In this document: piece after piece, positions 26,201 through 34,300 of the stretch
Numbering within the stretch: position 1 is the stretch's first letter
Layout: each line of letters opens with the position of its first letter
From: Candidatus Puniceispirillum marinum IMCC1322
GTDB lineage: Bacteria; Pseudomonadota; Alphaproteobacteria; Puniceispirillales; Puniceispirillaceae
Direction: 5' to 3'
DNA: 64,000 bases
Assembly (NCBI RefSeq): GCF_000024465.1
Contig: NC_014010.1
Span: 868,001-932,000, forward strand
Made by a program: the position numbers and the translations under genes
Notes under the pieces: generated by a model
Databases searched by the model: none
Told to the model about the DNA's origin: nothing
The model's input: the letters and a program-made list of their open reading frames with translations, nothing else

Positions 26201-27464
26201 TAATCACGAGACCAATTGCACTCGCCGATCCAGCGGCTGGTTCCAGAAAAAACTTATCCCCATTGCGAGGATTACCACCAAATTCAATGATTAGGCCGGG
26301 AAGAGATATTCGTGACTCACCTGAACCAACCACTTGATTTTTTTTATCACGCGCTTCCCATAGGTTGCTCTTCGTATCAAATTTAATTTCAAGGGGTTGA
26401 GGGTCAACAATAGTATAATCAGTGACCTCGACAATAACCACGCCACTTCCAAGATTCTGTGAACTCTCAATCGTTTTGATGTCAGCCATCTGAAAGAATT
26501 TACCACCAGGCAAACCCTCTAGATTGATGCCCTGTTCATGAATTGTATTAATATCACGGACAAATGAATATGCCAGCCCATCAACCTTATCCATTGTCTC
26601 GGACGCCTTTGAAAAACTATCACTTAGGCCTTTTAATGAACCATTCTTGATTTGGCTGGTTGGAACGAAACCACTCCCCTCACCAATAAGGAAGCTAAGG
26701 TTTTTATCACCCTCAACAACTTGAAGAGTTGCAAATCTATCATGACGAACAATGGCGGGACCAGTTCCAGTGGTACCAAGTGTCAGACTTGTAGATCCAT
26801 CTTCATTACCCACAATTGTGACTTCAACATAGTTGCTAATTTTATCAATAAGCGCATCACGGGCATCCAACGCAGAATTTGATTTATTAGCTGTTCCCGC
26901 GCCAATCGACCTGTTCAAATTTGCAAGCTCTGCAACGAGCCCGTTGAGATCACGGATATTCTGATTGGTTTGTTGAACAATGCCTTTTTTGACTGCGGTC
27001 ATCTCTGTGGATAACTGCCTAAAACTTTCAGCTAGTGCATTTGCTTGTTCCAAGGCGACTGTTCTAGGGGCACGATCAGCTGGTGCCACTGACACTTCTT
27101 GCAATCCATCAAAAAACTGAGCAAGCATCGAACCAAGATTATGCTCACCAGGCAAAAGCACATCTTCAAGGTTGCTGATATTAGATGAATAGGCCTCAGC
27201 ACCCTCAGCATAAGATGATGTGGCGCGCGCTTTATTCAGCAAAAATTCGTCAAATGAGCGCCTTACATCGGTTACCCGAACACCAAGGCCACTTTGATCT
27301 GGCACACTATTAACACTACCCGTGCTACCCTGAATTTCTTCAAGGTTAGCCTCGCGGCGCTTATATCCATCAGTATTTATATTAGCAATGTTTTGACCCG
27401 TTACCGCCAAAGCCTGCCGGTAAGAACTCAATCCAGATTTACCAATATCAAATAAACTAGCCAT
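23256..27464 (-). CDS. flgK: FlgK, hook-filament junction protein (HAP1), giant form
   Basis: The protein has 1402 residues versus 450-650 in most bacteria. The N-terminus is typical (GKSGLSSYRQALAVTGQNIA then NTDGYKRREANLEEI), as is the C-terminus (GVNLDTEASRLIEQQQAYQA, SARILSTARELFQTLMQ). The first 400 residues contain the HAP1 core with FFDGLQEVSVAPADRAPRTV. Residues about 430-1330 are inserted beta-rich, Thr/Ser/Asp-rich domains. They include two EVQSI-type modules and ATGYSNL/SSYADL units near residues 930-1155. FlgK links hook to filament after the FliK switch. It follows flgJ by two bases. Confidence 0.94.
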   Translation of the reverse strand: MASLFDIGKSGLSSYRQALAVTGQNIANINTDGYKRREANLEEIQGSTGSVNSVPDQSGLGVRVTDVRRSFDEFLLNKARATSSYAEGAEAYSSNISNLEDVLLPGEHNLGSMLAQFFDGLQEVSVAPADRAPRTVALEQANALAESFRQLSTEMTAVKKGIVQQTNQNIRDLNGLVAELANLNRSIGAGTANKSNSALDARDALIDKISNYVEVTIVGNEDGSTSLTLGTTGTGPAIVRHDRFATLQVVEGDKNLSFLIGEGSGFVPTSQIKNGSLKGLSDSFSKASETMDKVDGLAYSFVRDINTIHEQGINLEGLPGGKFFQMADIKTIESSQNLGSGVVIVEVTDYTIVDPQPLEIKFDTKSNLWEARDKKNQVVGSGESRISLPGLIIEFGGNPRNGDKFFLEPAAGSASAIGLVITRPHDIAAASKLLSSADPNNESAATMAVDVAVYEPVDNVPDMTKVLSNGLSAVAGTTFRADGSAVIIPANVTNVDLASLTQQSQLAFSVSDENLGGIKTATFSVTDPDGNEKTYSFDLSYDAFNPDGTGYWTDMNRVADLLNKGVITGTNDIDGDTEFSLIDLGGFASGSGGQITISFSKNTIGDSASLSLANANDISGLVTSRSDVASDIQIFTREGRHIAGSALTADEISDLLTTANGFNAGATYVDTYLNKTGEDGYLGATVSNKTNATDILTSISDVATSRTITFDSLGNIDGNEESVTGTSASAETVSYSLTIDNITEKVTGADVGSTEPADIAYAMAKKFRSNAPIANLTGAASLTKSNTIAVSEENRTILAESGVLNIQFDGASYQLKELADGSIGITSSNQNTISISYDSSTYNISETLTDLPTDGENVTVTFEGQNYTITMMGGELYVTGGETGRLSASFNADYKLHIWSNDGTLVSDNITLPTSTTIENNTEAATRFGLTSGITQPTASLTQQSIVMTVSQTVAGDSSTNEVQSISGFDEAGLAALVGNTLTIGDGTLNLRIFEHDVSVTTEGSQNVAEVQSIAGFDYTGLTNLAGQTITLSDGVTTISHKFITAPSSVSAIVSALQNATGYSNLLFDVATGSNALTLNYKNSGMATTASYTQTTNAVTVEFSTTPSISDVALALQSHSSYADLDFTVSTGTGALTLTYKTQAAVSNAPTAEINSFYDRDFNIKVNGANIIATHIDSTEDLQASATADSLMGQRVTLGDMPDEDLVVVLTGQGARKISATYDVRPPEAKVMIRDIAVTVTDPINGIVDFVDTETGTTMATRTLDAYKEASAKGFAVKLSGELEIEDKFHIATNYDGVGDGRNLKAIIDLQTPNDEELDIGGFQEVFGSMVAELGSSVRTSKLTLEAAQTLRDASLEAEASYSGVNLDTEASRLIEQQQAYQASARILSTARELFQTLMQSI
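24000..24640 (-). repeat. Repeated axial-protein module inside flgK
   Basis: Two copies of the EVQSI unit are encoded near 24430 and 24580 (NEVQSISGFDEAGLAALVG and AEVQSIAGFDYTGLTNLAGQ). They are followed by ITLSDGVTTISHKF, APSSVSAIVSALQNATGYSN and SSYADLDFTVSTGTGALTLT. The order of sub-blocks matches that in flgE more closely than that in fliD. Confidence 0.85.
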
Positions 27465-27466
27465 AT

Positions 27467-27760
27467 TTACATCGCTGACTTATCAAATTGGCGCACTAAC
27501 GCCTCAGCGATACCAAGATCAATTTTTTTGGACATGATATCCGCATGTTCTTGATCGAGCATATCTTCGTAAGTACTTTTAGCGTGACTACCAAAAAGAT
27601 CGTCAGCCAGTTTTGTTTTACGGGCGTCTTTTAAAAATTGATGCAAAAAAATCGCTTCAAATTTTTCAGCAGCATCCCTTAAATCCTCATTTTCATCAGG
27701 TAATTTGGTTTTACTGGCCTCATACATAGCCATGGATGAATCAATAGGTGTTAATTCCAT
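27467..27760 (-). CDS. flgJ: FlgJ-type rod-binding protein (short, no muramidase domain)
   Basis: The protein has 97 residues, covering only the rod-binding domain: RDAAEKFEAIFLHQFLKDARKTK, then STYEDMLDQEHADIMSKKIDLGIAEALVRQF. The C-terminal peptidoglycan hydrolase domain of enterobacterial FlgJ is absent, as is common in alphaproteobacteria, so a separate hydrolase must open the cell wall. FlgJ acts as the rod cap scaffold. It is 9 bp after flgI and 2 bp before flgK. Confidence 0.88.
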   Translation of the reverse strand: MELTPIDSSMAMYEASKTKLPDENEDLRDAAEKFEAIFLHQFLKDARKTKLADDLFGSHAKSTYEDMLDQEHADIMSKKIDLGIAEALVRQFDKSAM

Positions 27761-27769
27761 AGCGACCCC

Positions 27770-28906
27770 CTAAATTACAATTATTTCTGCGCGAAGCGAT
27801 CCAGCCTCACGTAGCGCTTCAAGAATGGCAACCAAATCAGCGGCACTGGCACCAACAGCGTTAATCGAGTCAACAATATCAGCCAGATCAACACCCGTAT
27901 CAAAAACAAAGGCTTTGGCCGTTTCTTCCTCAATTTCAATTTCAGTGTCAGCTGTTTGAACAGCGTCACCAGGCGTGGTTACAGTGCCATTAGCATTTGT
28001 GGTGGTTGTGCCCGTTGCCGTTACATCCATATCTTCGGTCACTTTAACAGTTAGTGATCCATGTGTAACAACTGCTGGTGTTACCCTTACATCTCCACCA
28101 ATAACGATTGTACCTGTGCGAGAATTGACGATGACCTTTGCAGATGGGCGTGCTGGATCGACCTCAACATTTTCAAGCAGGCTTACAAAACTGACTTTCT
28201 GTTTGGGATCAACAGGCGCGCGGACCTTAATTGATGACGCATCCAGCGCAACTGAAACATCAGGCCCAAATATATCATTGATAGCGTCAGACACACGAAT
28301 TGCCGTACTGAAGTCACCTTGATGCAAGTTAAGTATTAAATTATTGGATGACTGAAATGGACTTTCGACCATTTTCTCTACAGAAGCCCCCCGTGGAATA
28401 CGACCAACAGTTGGAATATTCACAATTACAGATGAGCCATCATTTCCCGTTACGCCAAGGCCACCAACAACCATATTTCCTTGTGCAACTGCGTAAGTTT
28501 CACCATCAGCACCCAGCAAAGGCGTCATTAGCAATGTGCCGCCACGTAGTGACTTTGCCGCGCCAATAGTTGAAACTGTAATATCAATGCGCTGACCTGG
28601 TTTGGTAAATGCTGGCAAATCAGCAGTTACCATAACGGCAGCGGCATTTTTACCCGATAAGTTTGATGCATCTGTTACTAAACCAAATTGCGACACCATT
28701 GATTGCAAAGATTGCAACGTCAGGCCTGAGTTTCCATCGCCCGTTCCAGACAGACCCACAACAAGCCCGTAACCAACAAGCTGGTTTGATCGCACGCCAG
28801 CAATTGAAGTCATGTCTTTCAACCGATCAGCTACCGCACTGCCGATGCCTGCAAAGGCACTGAACATAACGATCAAACTGGCAGTAATGATGGTACGAAT
28901 TGACAT
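27770..28906 (-). CDS. flgI: FlgI, flagellar P-ring protein
   Basis: The protein has 378 residues, the normal length. A Sec signal peptide covers residues 1-26 (ending GSAVADR). The mature start shows the family signature [20 protein letters not shown] then GLSGTGDGN. Conserved stretches [20 protein letters not shown]-like and [20 protein letters not shown] are present, and the C-terminus ends [14 protein letters not shown]. FlgI forms the periplasmic P-ring bushing around the rod. It lies between flgH and flgJ. Confidence 0.97.
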   Translation of the reverse strand: MSIRTIITASLIVMFSAFAGIGSAVADRLKDMTSIAGVRSNQLVGYGLVVGLSGTGDGNSGLTLQSLQSMVSQFGLVTDASNLSGKNAAAVMVTADLPAFTKPGQRIDITVSTIGAAKSLRGGTLLMTPLLGADGETYAVAQGNMVVGGLGVTGNDGSSVIVNIPTVGRIPRGASVEKMVESPFQSSNNLILNLHQGDFSTAIRVSDAINDIFGPDVSVALDASSIKVRAPVDPKQKVSFVSLLENVEVDPARPSAKVIVNSRTGTIVIGGDVRVTPAVVTHGSLTVKVTEDMDVTATGTTTTNANGTVTTPGDAVQTADTEIEIEEETAKAFVFDTGVDLADIVDSINAVGASAADLVAILEALREAGSLRAEIIVI

Positions 28907-28933
28907 TTTATATTCCTAACATAACAGAACAGT

Positions 28934-29614
28934 TTAGAATGGCGAGATTGTACGAAGTGTTTTGCTGAGCCACCCTTGGCGCGCCGAGTCAGCTGTTTCG
29001 CCTGCACCTACGTAAGTGATTTGCGCATCAGCAATGCGATTTGATAAAACAAGATTTGACGCCGAAATATCTTGAGGCCGGACAAGACCTGTCAAACGCA
29101 CATATTCATCGCCATTGTTCAAGTTCAGCTTTTTCTGACCTTTGATTTCCATATTACCATTATCAAATACACGCATCACGGTCACAGACAAAAAGCCTGA
29201 CAGCGAATTAGACTGCGCGGCAGAGCCAGAACCAGAAAAACTGCGGGCGGCACCACCAGTTAGTCCCGCATCTGAATATCCGCCAGTTAGAATATTTGGT
29301 AATGCTGTTGGTAAGGTAACACCAAAGCTATCAGTTTTGGCTGATGCAGCAGTTTGCGACTTGGTTGCCGAAAATGATTCACTTAGCGACACTGTCAAAA
29401 TGTCTCCAACATTACGGGCACGGCGATCTGTTGCGAATAGGCCACCTTTGGTCTTTTCAAATATACCGCCAGTTGGTATTGCCACCATTTGCGTAAAATC
29501 GTTTGTTTCGTAGATTGGCTCAAACTCAACCGATGCCTGATTCTCGACATAGGTTGAACAACCACCTAGTCCAAGCATGAATAAAGCAACAAATAAAGAG
29601 CGAGCATTCAACAT
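28934..29614 (-). CDS. flgH: FlgH, flagellar L-ring lipoprotein
   Basis: The protein has 226 residues. The N-terminus is a lipoprotein signal with lipobox LGGC near residue 19. The conserved L-ring region follows: LFATDRRARNVGDILTVSLS, then SGFLSVTVMRVFDNGNMEI and KLNLNNGDEYVRLTGLVRPQ, with SRIADAQITYVGAG near the C-terminus. FlgH forms the outer-membrane L-ring. It lies between flgG and flgI with short spacers. Confidence 0.97.
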   Translation of the reverse strand: MLNARSLFVALFMLGLGGCSTYVENQASVEFEPIYETNDFTQMVAIPTGGIFEKTKGGLFATDRRARNVGDILTVSLSESFSATKSQTAASAKTDSFGVTLPTALPNILTGGYSDAGLTGGAARSFSGSGSAAQSNSLSGFLSVTVMRVFDNGNMEIKGQKKLNLNNGDEYVRLTGLVRPQDISASNLVLSNRIADAQITYVGAGETADSARQGWLSKTLRTISPF

Positions 29615-29641
29615 AACAGGTCCTCAAATATAACAGATCAA

Positions 29642-30430
29642 TTACAGGTTATTGGAGATGAAGCGCAGCATTTCATCAACAGATGTAATCGACTTCGAGC
29701 TCACCTCATAGGCACGCTGTGTTTCAATCATGTTTACAAGTTCTTGCACCACATTAACGTTGGAAGCCTCAAGCGACCCCTGTACCAATTTACCAAAGCC
29801 TTGCTCTTGAGGGTTTGCAATGATGGCCGCGCCACTAGCAGCAGTTTCGATTGAGAAACTCTCACCGATTGGCTGCAAACCACGGCGGTTATTAAAGTCA
29901 GCAATGGTCATCTGGCCAACATTCTGAGGTTCAATTTCACCAGCTACAATCACACTGACAATACCGTCACCAGAGATGTTAATCTGGCTTGCATTTCCAG
30001 GGATCTGGATTTCAGGCTGCAAGACATAACCACTTGGCGTTGTCAGCGTACCTTCGGCGTTAGTTGAAAATGAACCATTTCGTGTATAGCCAATCTGGCC
30101 ATCCGGAAGCAAAACCTGAAAGAAACCAGACCCCTCAATAGCCAGATCAAGAGAATTATCTGTTTGGATCATGCTTCCCTGGCTCATCATCTTTTGGGTG
30201 TTGACGATGCGCGCACCTGTTCCAACGGCAAAAGCTGATGTCAAATCAGTATCTGCGGATGTTTCCTCACCTGCTGAACGGCGAACTTGATAAAGGAGTG
30301 TTTCAAAATTTGCACGATCACGCTTGAAACCTGTTGTATTCACGTTAGCCAGGTTGTTGGCGATGACCTGCATTCTGGTTTGTTGGGCATTCAGGCCTGT
30401 TTTGGCCACATGCATTGAACTCGTTGACAT
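29642..30430 (-). CDS. flgG: FlgG, distal rod protein
   Basis: The protein has 262 residues, the exact usual length. The N-terminal rod motif is GLNAQQTRMQVIANNLANVN followed by TTGFKRDRANFETLLYQ. The internal GSGFFQVLLPDGQIGYTRNG and the C-terminal NVNVVQELVNMIETQRAYEV, SSKSITSVDEMLRFISNNL complete the signature. FlgG is the distal rod, crossing peptidoglycan and rings. It has its own sigma-54-like site about 42 bp upstream. Confidence 0.97.
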   Translation of the reverse strand: MSTSSMHVAKTGLNAQQTRMQVIANNLANVNTTGFKRDRANFETLLYQVRRSAGEETSADTDLTSAFAVGTGARIVNTQKMMSQGSMIQTDNSLDLAIEGSGFFQVLLPDGQIGYTRNGSFSTNAEGTLTTPSGYVLQPEIQIPGNASQINISGDGIVSVIVAGEIEPQNVGQMTIADFNNRRGLQPIGESFSIETAASGAAIIANPQEQGFGKLVQGSLEASNVNVVQELVNMIETQRAYEVSSKSITSVDEMLRFISNNL

Positions 30431-30471
30431 TTACTTGCCTCCAGCAGATTAAAATACTCTGCTGTTATGTA

Positions 30472-30488
30472 AGCAAGACCCGTGCCAA
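30472..30488 (-). promoter_or_regulatory. sigma-54-type promoter candidate for flgG
   Basis: On the minus strand the site reads TTTGGCACGGGTCTTGCTT, a near-perfect TGGCACG...TTGC consensus with GG-N10-GC spacing. It lies about 42 bp before the flgG ATG, in the flgF-flgG gap. It should drive flgG-flgL. Confidence 0.8.
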
Positions 30489-30498
30489 ACCGATGAAA

Positions 30499-31254
30499 TT
30501 AGTTAGGCAACCGCATAAGAGATGACGTGCCTTCGTCAAGTTCCTGAGCAGTAGAGATCAATTTAATGTTTATTTCATACTGACGCTGATCTTCGATTGA
30601 ATTGACCAGCTCTTCGGTAATATTGACGTTACTCAGTTCAACATTGTGCTGGATAACCCTAGGTTTTTGATCGATTTCAGGCACTTCGCCATTTGCCGCA
30701 CGAATTTCCCCATCAGGAAATTTTTTAAGCTGAACATCAACTGCTGAGGTCATTGCCAGCTGCCCAATATTTACCCTTGTGCCAGCCTCAGCACCAACTG
30801 GCTCAATAATTATTTCACCGTTTTCAGAAAAGGTGATTGATCTATTAGCAGGCACTTGAATTGGATTCAGTTCAGCATCGAGAAGCTTTGCTTTTGATCC
30901 ATTGACAAGAAACCCATCAGCACCAACACTTAGATCACCACGACGTGTCAAAGAAACGTCACCTTGACCTTTTACAACAAAATACCCTTCACCACGAATA
31001 GCAATGTCCATAGCTTCATTCGTCTGACTAAGCTGACCGGGAGCACTTTCGAAAATATTATTATTATCTTTCAGGGCAAATGCACGTGATTGAAATCCAT
31101 TCATCACATTTAGAAATGCAGAGCCAGCAGATTTGGTACCTAGGTCTCGTCGATAGCCAGGCACACTGATGTTAGACATGTTTTGCGCGCGAACCGATCG
31201 GTTGTCATAAATATTATTGACCGTATTCATCGCGGTAAAAATAAACTTGTCCAT
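30499..31254 (-). CDS. flgF: FlgF, proximal rod protein
   Basis: The protein has 251 residues, typical for FlgF. The N-terminus (MDKFIFTAMNTVNNIYDNRS then VRAQNMSNISVPGYRRDLGT) is a diverged form of the NNIAN-TGF rod motif. Internal IAIRGEGYFVVKGQGDVSLTRRG and the C-terminal VNITEELVNSIEDQRQYEIN complete the family pattern. It builds the proximal rod with FlgB and FlgC. It has its own sigma-54-like site and lies between flgE and flgG. Confidence 0.94.
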   Translation of the reverse strand: MDKFIFTAMNTVNNIYDNRSVRAQNMSNISVPGYRRDLGTKSAGSAFLNVMNGFQSRAFALKDNNNIFESAPGQLSQTNEAMDIAIRGEGYFVVKGQGDVSLTRRGDLSVGADGFLVNGSKAKLLDAELNPIQVPANRSITFSENGEIIIEPVGAEAGTRVNIGQLAMTSAVDVQLKKFPDGEIRAANGEVPEIDQKPRVIQHNVELSNVNITEELVNSIEDQRQYEINIKLISTAQELDEGTSSLMRLPN

Positions 31255-31286
31255 GGCTATCTCCTAATTGATATCTTAGTTCAATA

Positions 31287-31303
31287 AGCAAGAGCCATGC
31301 CAA
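31287..31303 (-). promoter_or_regulatory. sigma-54-type promoter candidate for flgF
   Basis: On the minus strand the site reads TTTGGCATGGCTCTTGCTT, with GG-N10-GC spacing, about 35 bp upstream of the flgF ATG. It is almost identical to the flgG site, including the TTT before and TT after, suggesting a locally conserved consensus. Confidence 0.8.
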
Positions 31304-31352
31304 ACCAGCCTTAGCCAGTTTGGCATTTAATGTAGCGCTATTTTATCCGAAG

Positions 31353-34300
31353 TTACATACGGATATTAATAATGGTCTGGGTCAGGCCAGTCGTTGTTTC
31401 GATCGCTTTCGCTGACGCCTGATAGTTTCTTTGAGCCGTAATCAAATTCACCAACTCTTCAGTAATATCGACATTCGAACGTTCGAGTGAACCTGACAGG
31501 ATGTTACCAAATCCTTCAGCACCCGCCTCACCAACCTGTGGTGTACCTGAAACAGCGGTTTCAACATATGTCGCATTACCAATCTGTTTCAAACCATTCT
31601 GGTTGTTAAAGTTAGCCACAACGATCTTTCCAAGCGGATTGTTTTGACCGTTTGTATAGTTGGCGCGAATGGTACCCGAAGAGTCAATTTCCAAACCGTC
31701 AAGACGTCCCGATGTGAAACCATCCTGCTGCACAGAAAGCACTGAGAATGGTTGTGCAAACTGGGTTGAAGCTGCAAAATCTACATCCAAGGCGATAGAG
31801 AAACCTTCTTCCTGCTTTTCATAGTGCACATTATTCTTTGGACTCACCAACGCACCTGTTTTGTCAAAGGTCAACTCACCTTCGTCAATGTAAAGTGGAT
31901 AATAGCCTTCTACCAAGTTTTCCGGAGGTGATTCGACAACCTTACCATCTGCACTTACGTAAAGAGCCACACCATTATCATTCGTTGCCTGGACCAGATT
32001 ATAAATCTCTGGAACTGATCCAACACCTAGCGGCACATCATCAAGACCAAGCCGGGCAATACCCTTAACCTTGATCGTCGATGAGTCACCAGTTGTTCCA
32101 GTTGTGAATGAAAGATTGTTGTTTTCCAAATCATAGCTAACTGACACACCACCAATTGGGTCACCTGTAACAGGATCCGAAATTTGGTTGATCCGCTTTT
32201 CAAGTGCAGACGCCAGCGTTGAGCCAACATATGAACCAGCCGGCACCTCAATAATACCGCTAATACCATTAACAGAAATATTGAATACGTTTTCACCTGT
32301 TTGTGCAGATAGCTTGAAAACACTACTCAAATCTTCGTTCGCACTTGCACCGGATGCAACAGCAGCTGTTGCTTTAAGGCCTCTACCTTCGGTGAAGATA
32401 AAGTCTGTCTTTGTTGAGCCAACTCCAAGAAGTTGATTTTCGCCATTACCAATAATACGGGCATCCGCATCAGCGATGGTTTTAATAGCGCTACCATCAG
32501 TTGCACTAATCGTATAGCGACCAACCTGTATATTTGAACTCTTTTGAGTGGTTTCTACACCGATTGCGCCGTCACCAGCTATCGTTTCACCAGTTGAACC
32601 GCTGGAAAATTCAAAATTCTCTAGATCACTATTATAATTTACAGAGATGCCATAGCGTTTGTCGTTTGGCTGAACTTCTTCACCATCGGATATAAAGCTA
32701 TCGCCAAAAAGAATCTCTCCACCCTTGATCGGAACAGTTGATGACGAACTTTGTGAAGGAATACCGAGGTTGTTAGAACCAGTGGCGTTTGATCCATAGA
32801 TCGAATAGGAGCTAAAGTTACTATCAGTTCCACTGCCAAGCACGGTTCTATCAACTGTAAAATTCAGGCGCTGGTTAACAGCATCATAACCAACCTTGAT
32901 GGCAGGGTTTTTCTCATCAACCCAGTCAATAGTTGAATTTTCAGCAGTTGTCGCAACAGCCATCGCATCAAGACCAAGAGCCGCCAGATCAGTTGCCGTA
33001 CCTGTATTATCAAAAGCGGCAGACGAAGCCACAAAACCACCAAGGTCTGTTCTTTTACTACCAATTTCGCGAACAACCATGCGCTTACTTGAATAGTTTT
33101 CCTGTGAACCTTCATATACTGGATAGGATCCTTCGAAAAAGGCTTCGGTTGTCGTTGACTCATTAGCCAGAATATAAACCGAGACATCTGCCGCCGCGCC
33201 AGCAATCGTAAAATCATTTTCAGCAAGCGCGAGACCAGATGTGCTGACCTCAACATAGCCTCGACCCGTGGTATTGCCTGTTGTGGTGCTAGAGGCCACG
33301 GATACGATTTCAAATTCCCGACCATTCAGCGTTCCGGCATTTCCCTCAGTAGCAGGGAATTTGCCTGACAAACGAATGTTTGCACCCACAGTAAAGTTAG
33401 TAGCCTGCGCATCATCAATAAAGATTTTCATCTTATTTTGCGTTGCTGTATAGGAAATATATGATGTTGTTGCATCACCACTTGCTGCCACACGGGTATC
33501 ATAGACATCCATTGATGGACGATTACCGAAGTAGGAATAGGCCATATATTGTGAGTCGACATTATCATCAGAGACCATTTTGCCAACTGACGCCGCTGTT
33601 GTAGTTGCGACCACACCATTACCTGCATATGTCAAGGTAAGAGCATCTGTGCCAGCAGAAACGGTGAAGCCAAGATCAGCATAATTTGAATGGCCTTGAA
33701 CCGCTGATACAACTTCGGCAAGTGTTGGGGTTGTGGTAAAATCAACAGTCACTGCAGCTGATGCCTGGGTAGCTGTTGACGTTGTCGTAATCACAGCTGC
33801 ACTTTTGTAAGTAAGCGAAACAGCGTCGGTACCAGCCGATGCCGTGAACAATAAGTTACCATAACCTGTTGCACCCTGGATGGCTGTTACGACCGCGGCG
33901 ACATCAGCTGGTGCCGACGTGAAGGTATGTGAAATAGAATTTGTTCCGTCTGAAACGGTTAATTTTTGACCTGCCAAATTAGCAAGCCCCGTTGTAGTCA
34001 ATCCTGTGATGGACTGAACTTCAGCAACCGATGCTGTGCCAGTTGTTGTTTTGCTGACGACAAGTGAGCTGGTTCCAAAATTAATCGTTCCACTTTCGCC
34101 AAGTGTTAGGCTCTTTCCAGCCAGATTAGCAAGGCCAGTGGCATCAAGACCGGCAACGCTCTGAACTTCAGTTGCAGATACTGTTCCTGTTGTGGTTTTC
34201 GTTACAGTTAATGTATCCGAAATATCGGCACTGCTTACTTGTAATGATGATCCAGTTGGGAACGTTGAATTTCCTTTAAGCACGGAAAAGTTGACACCAT

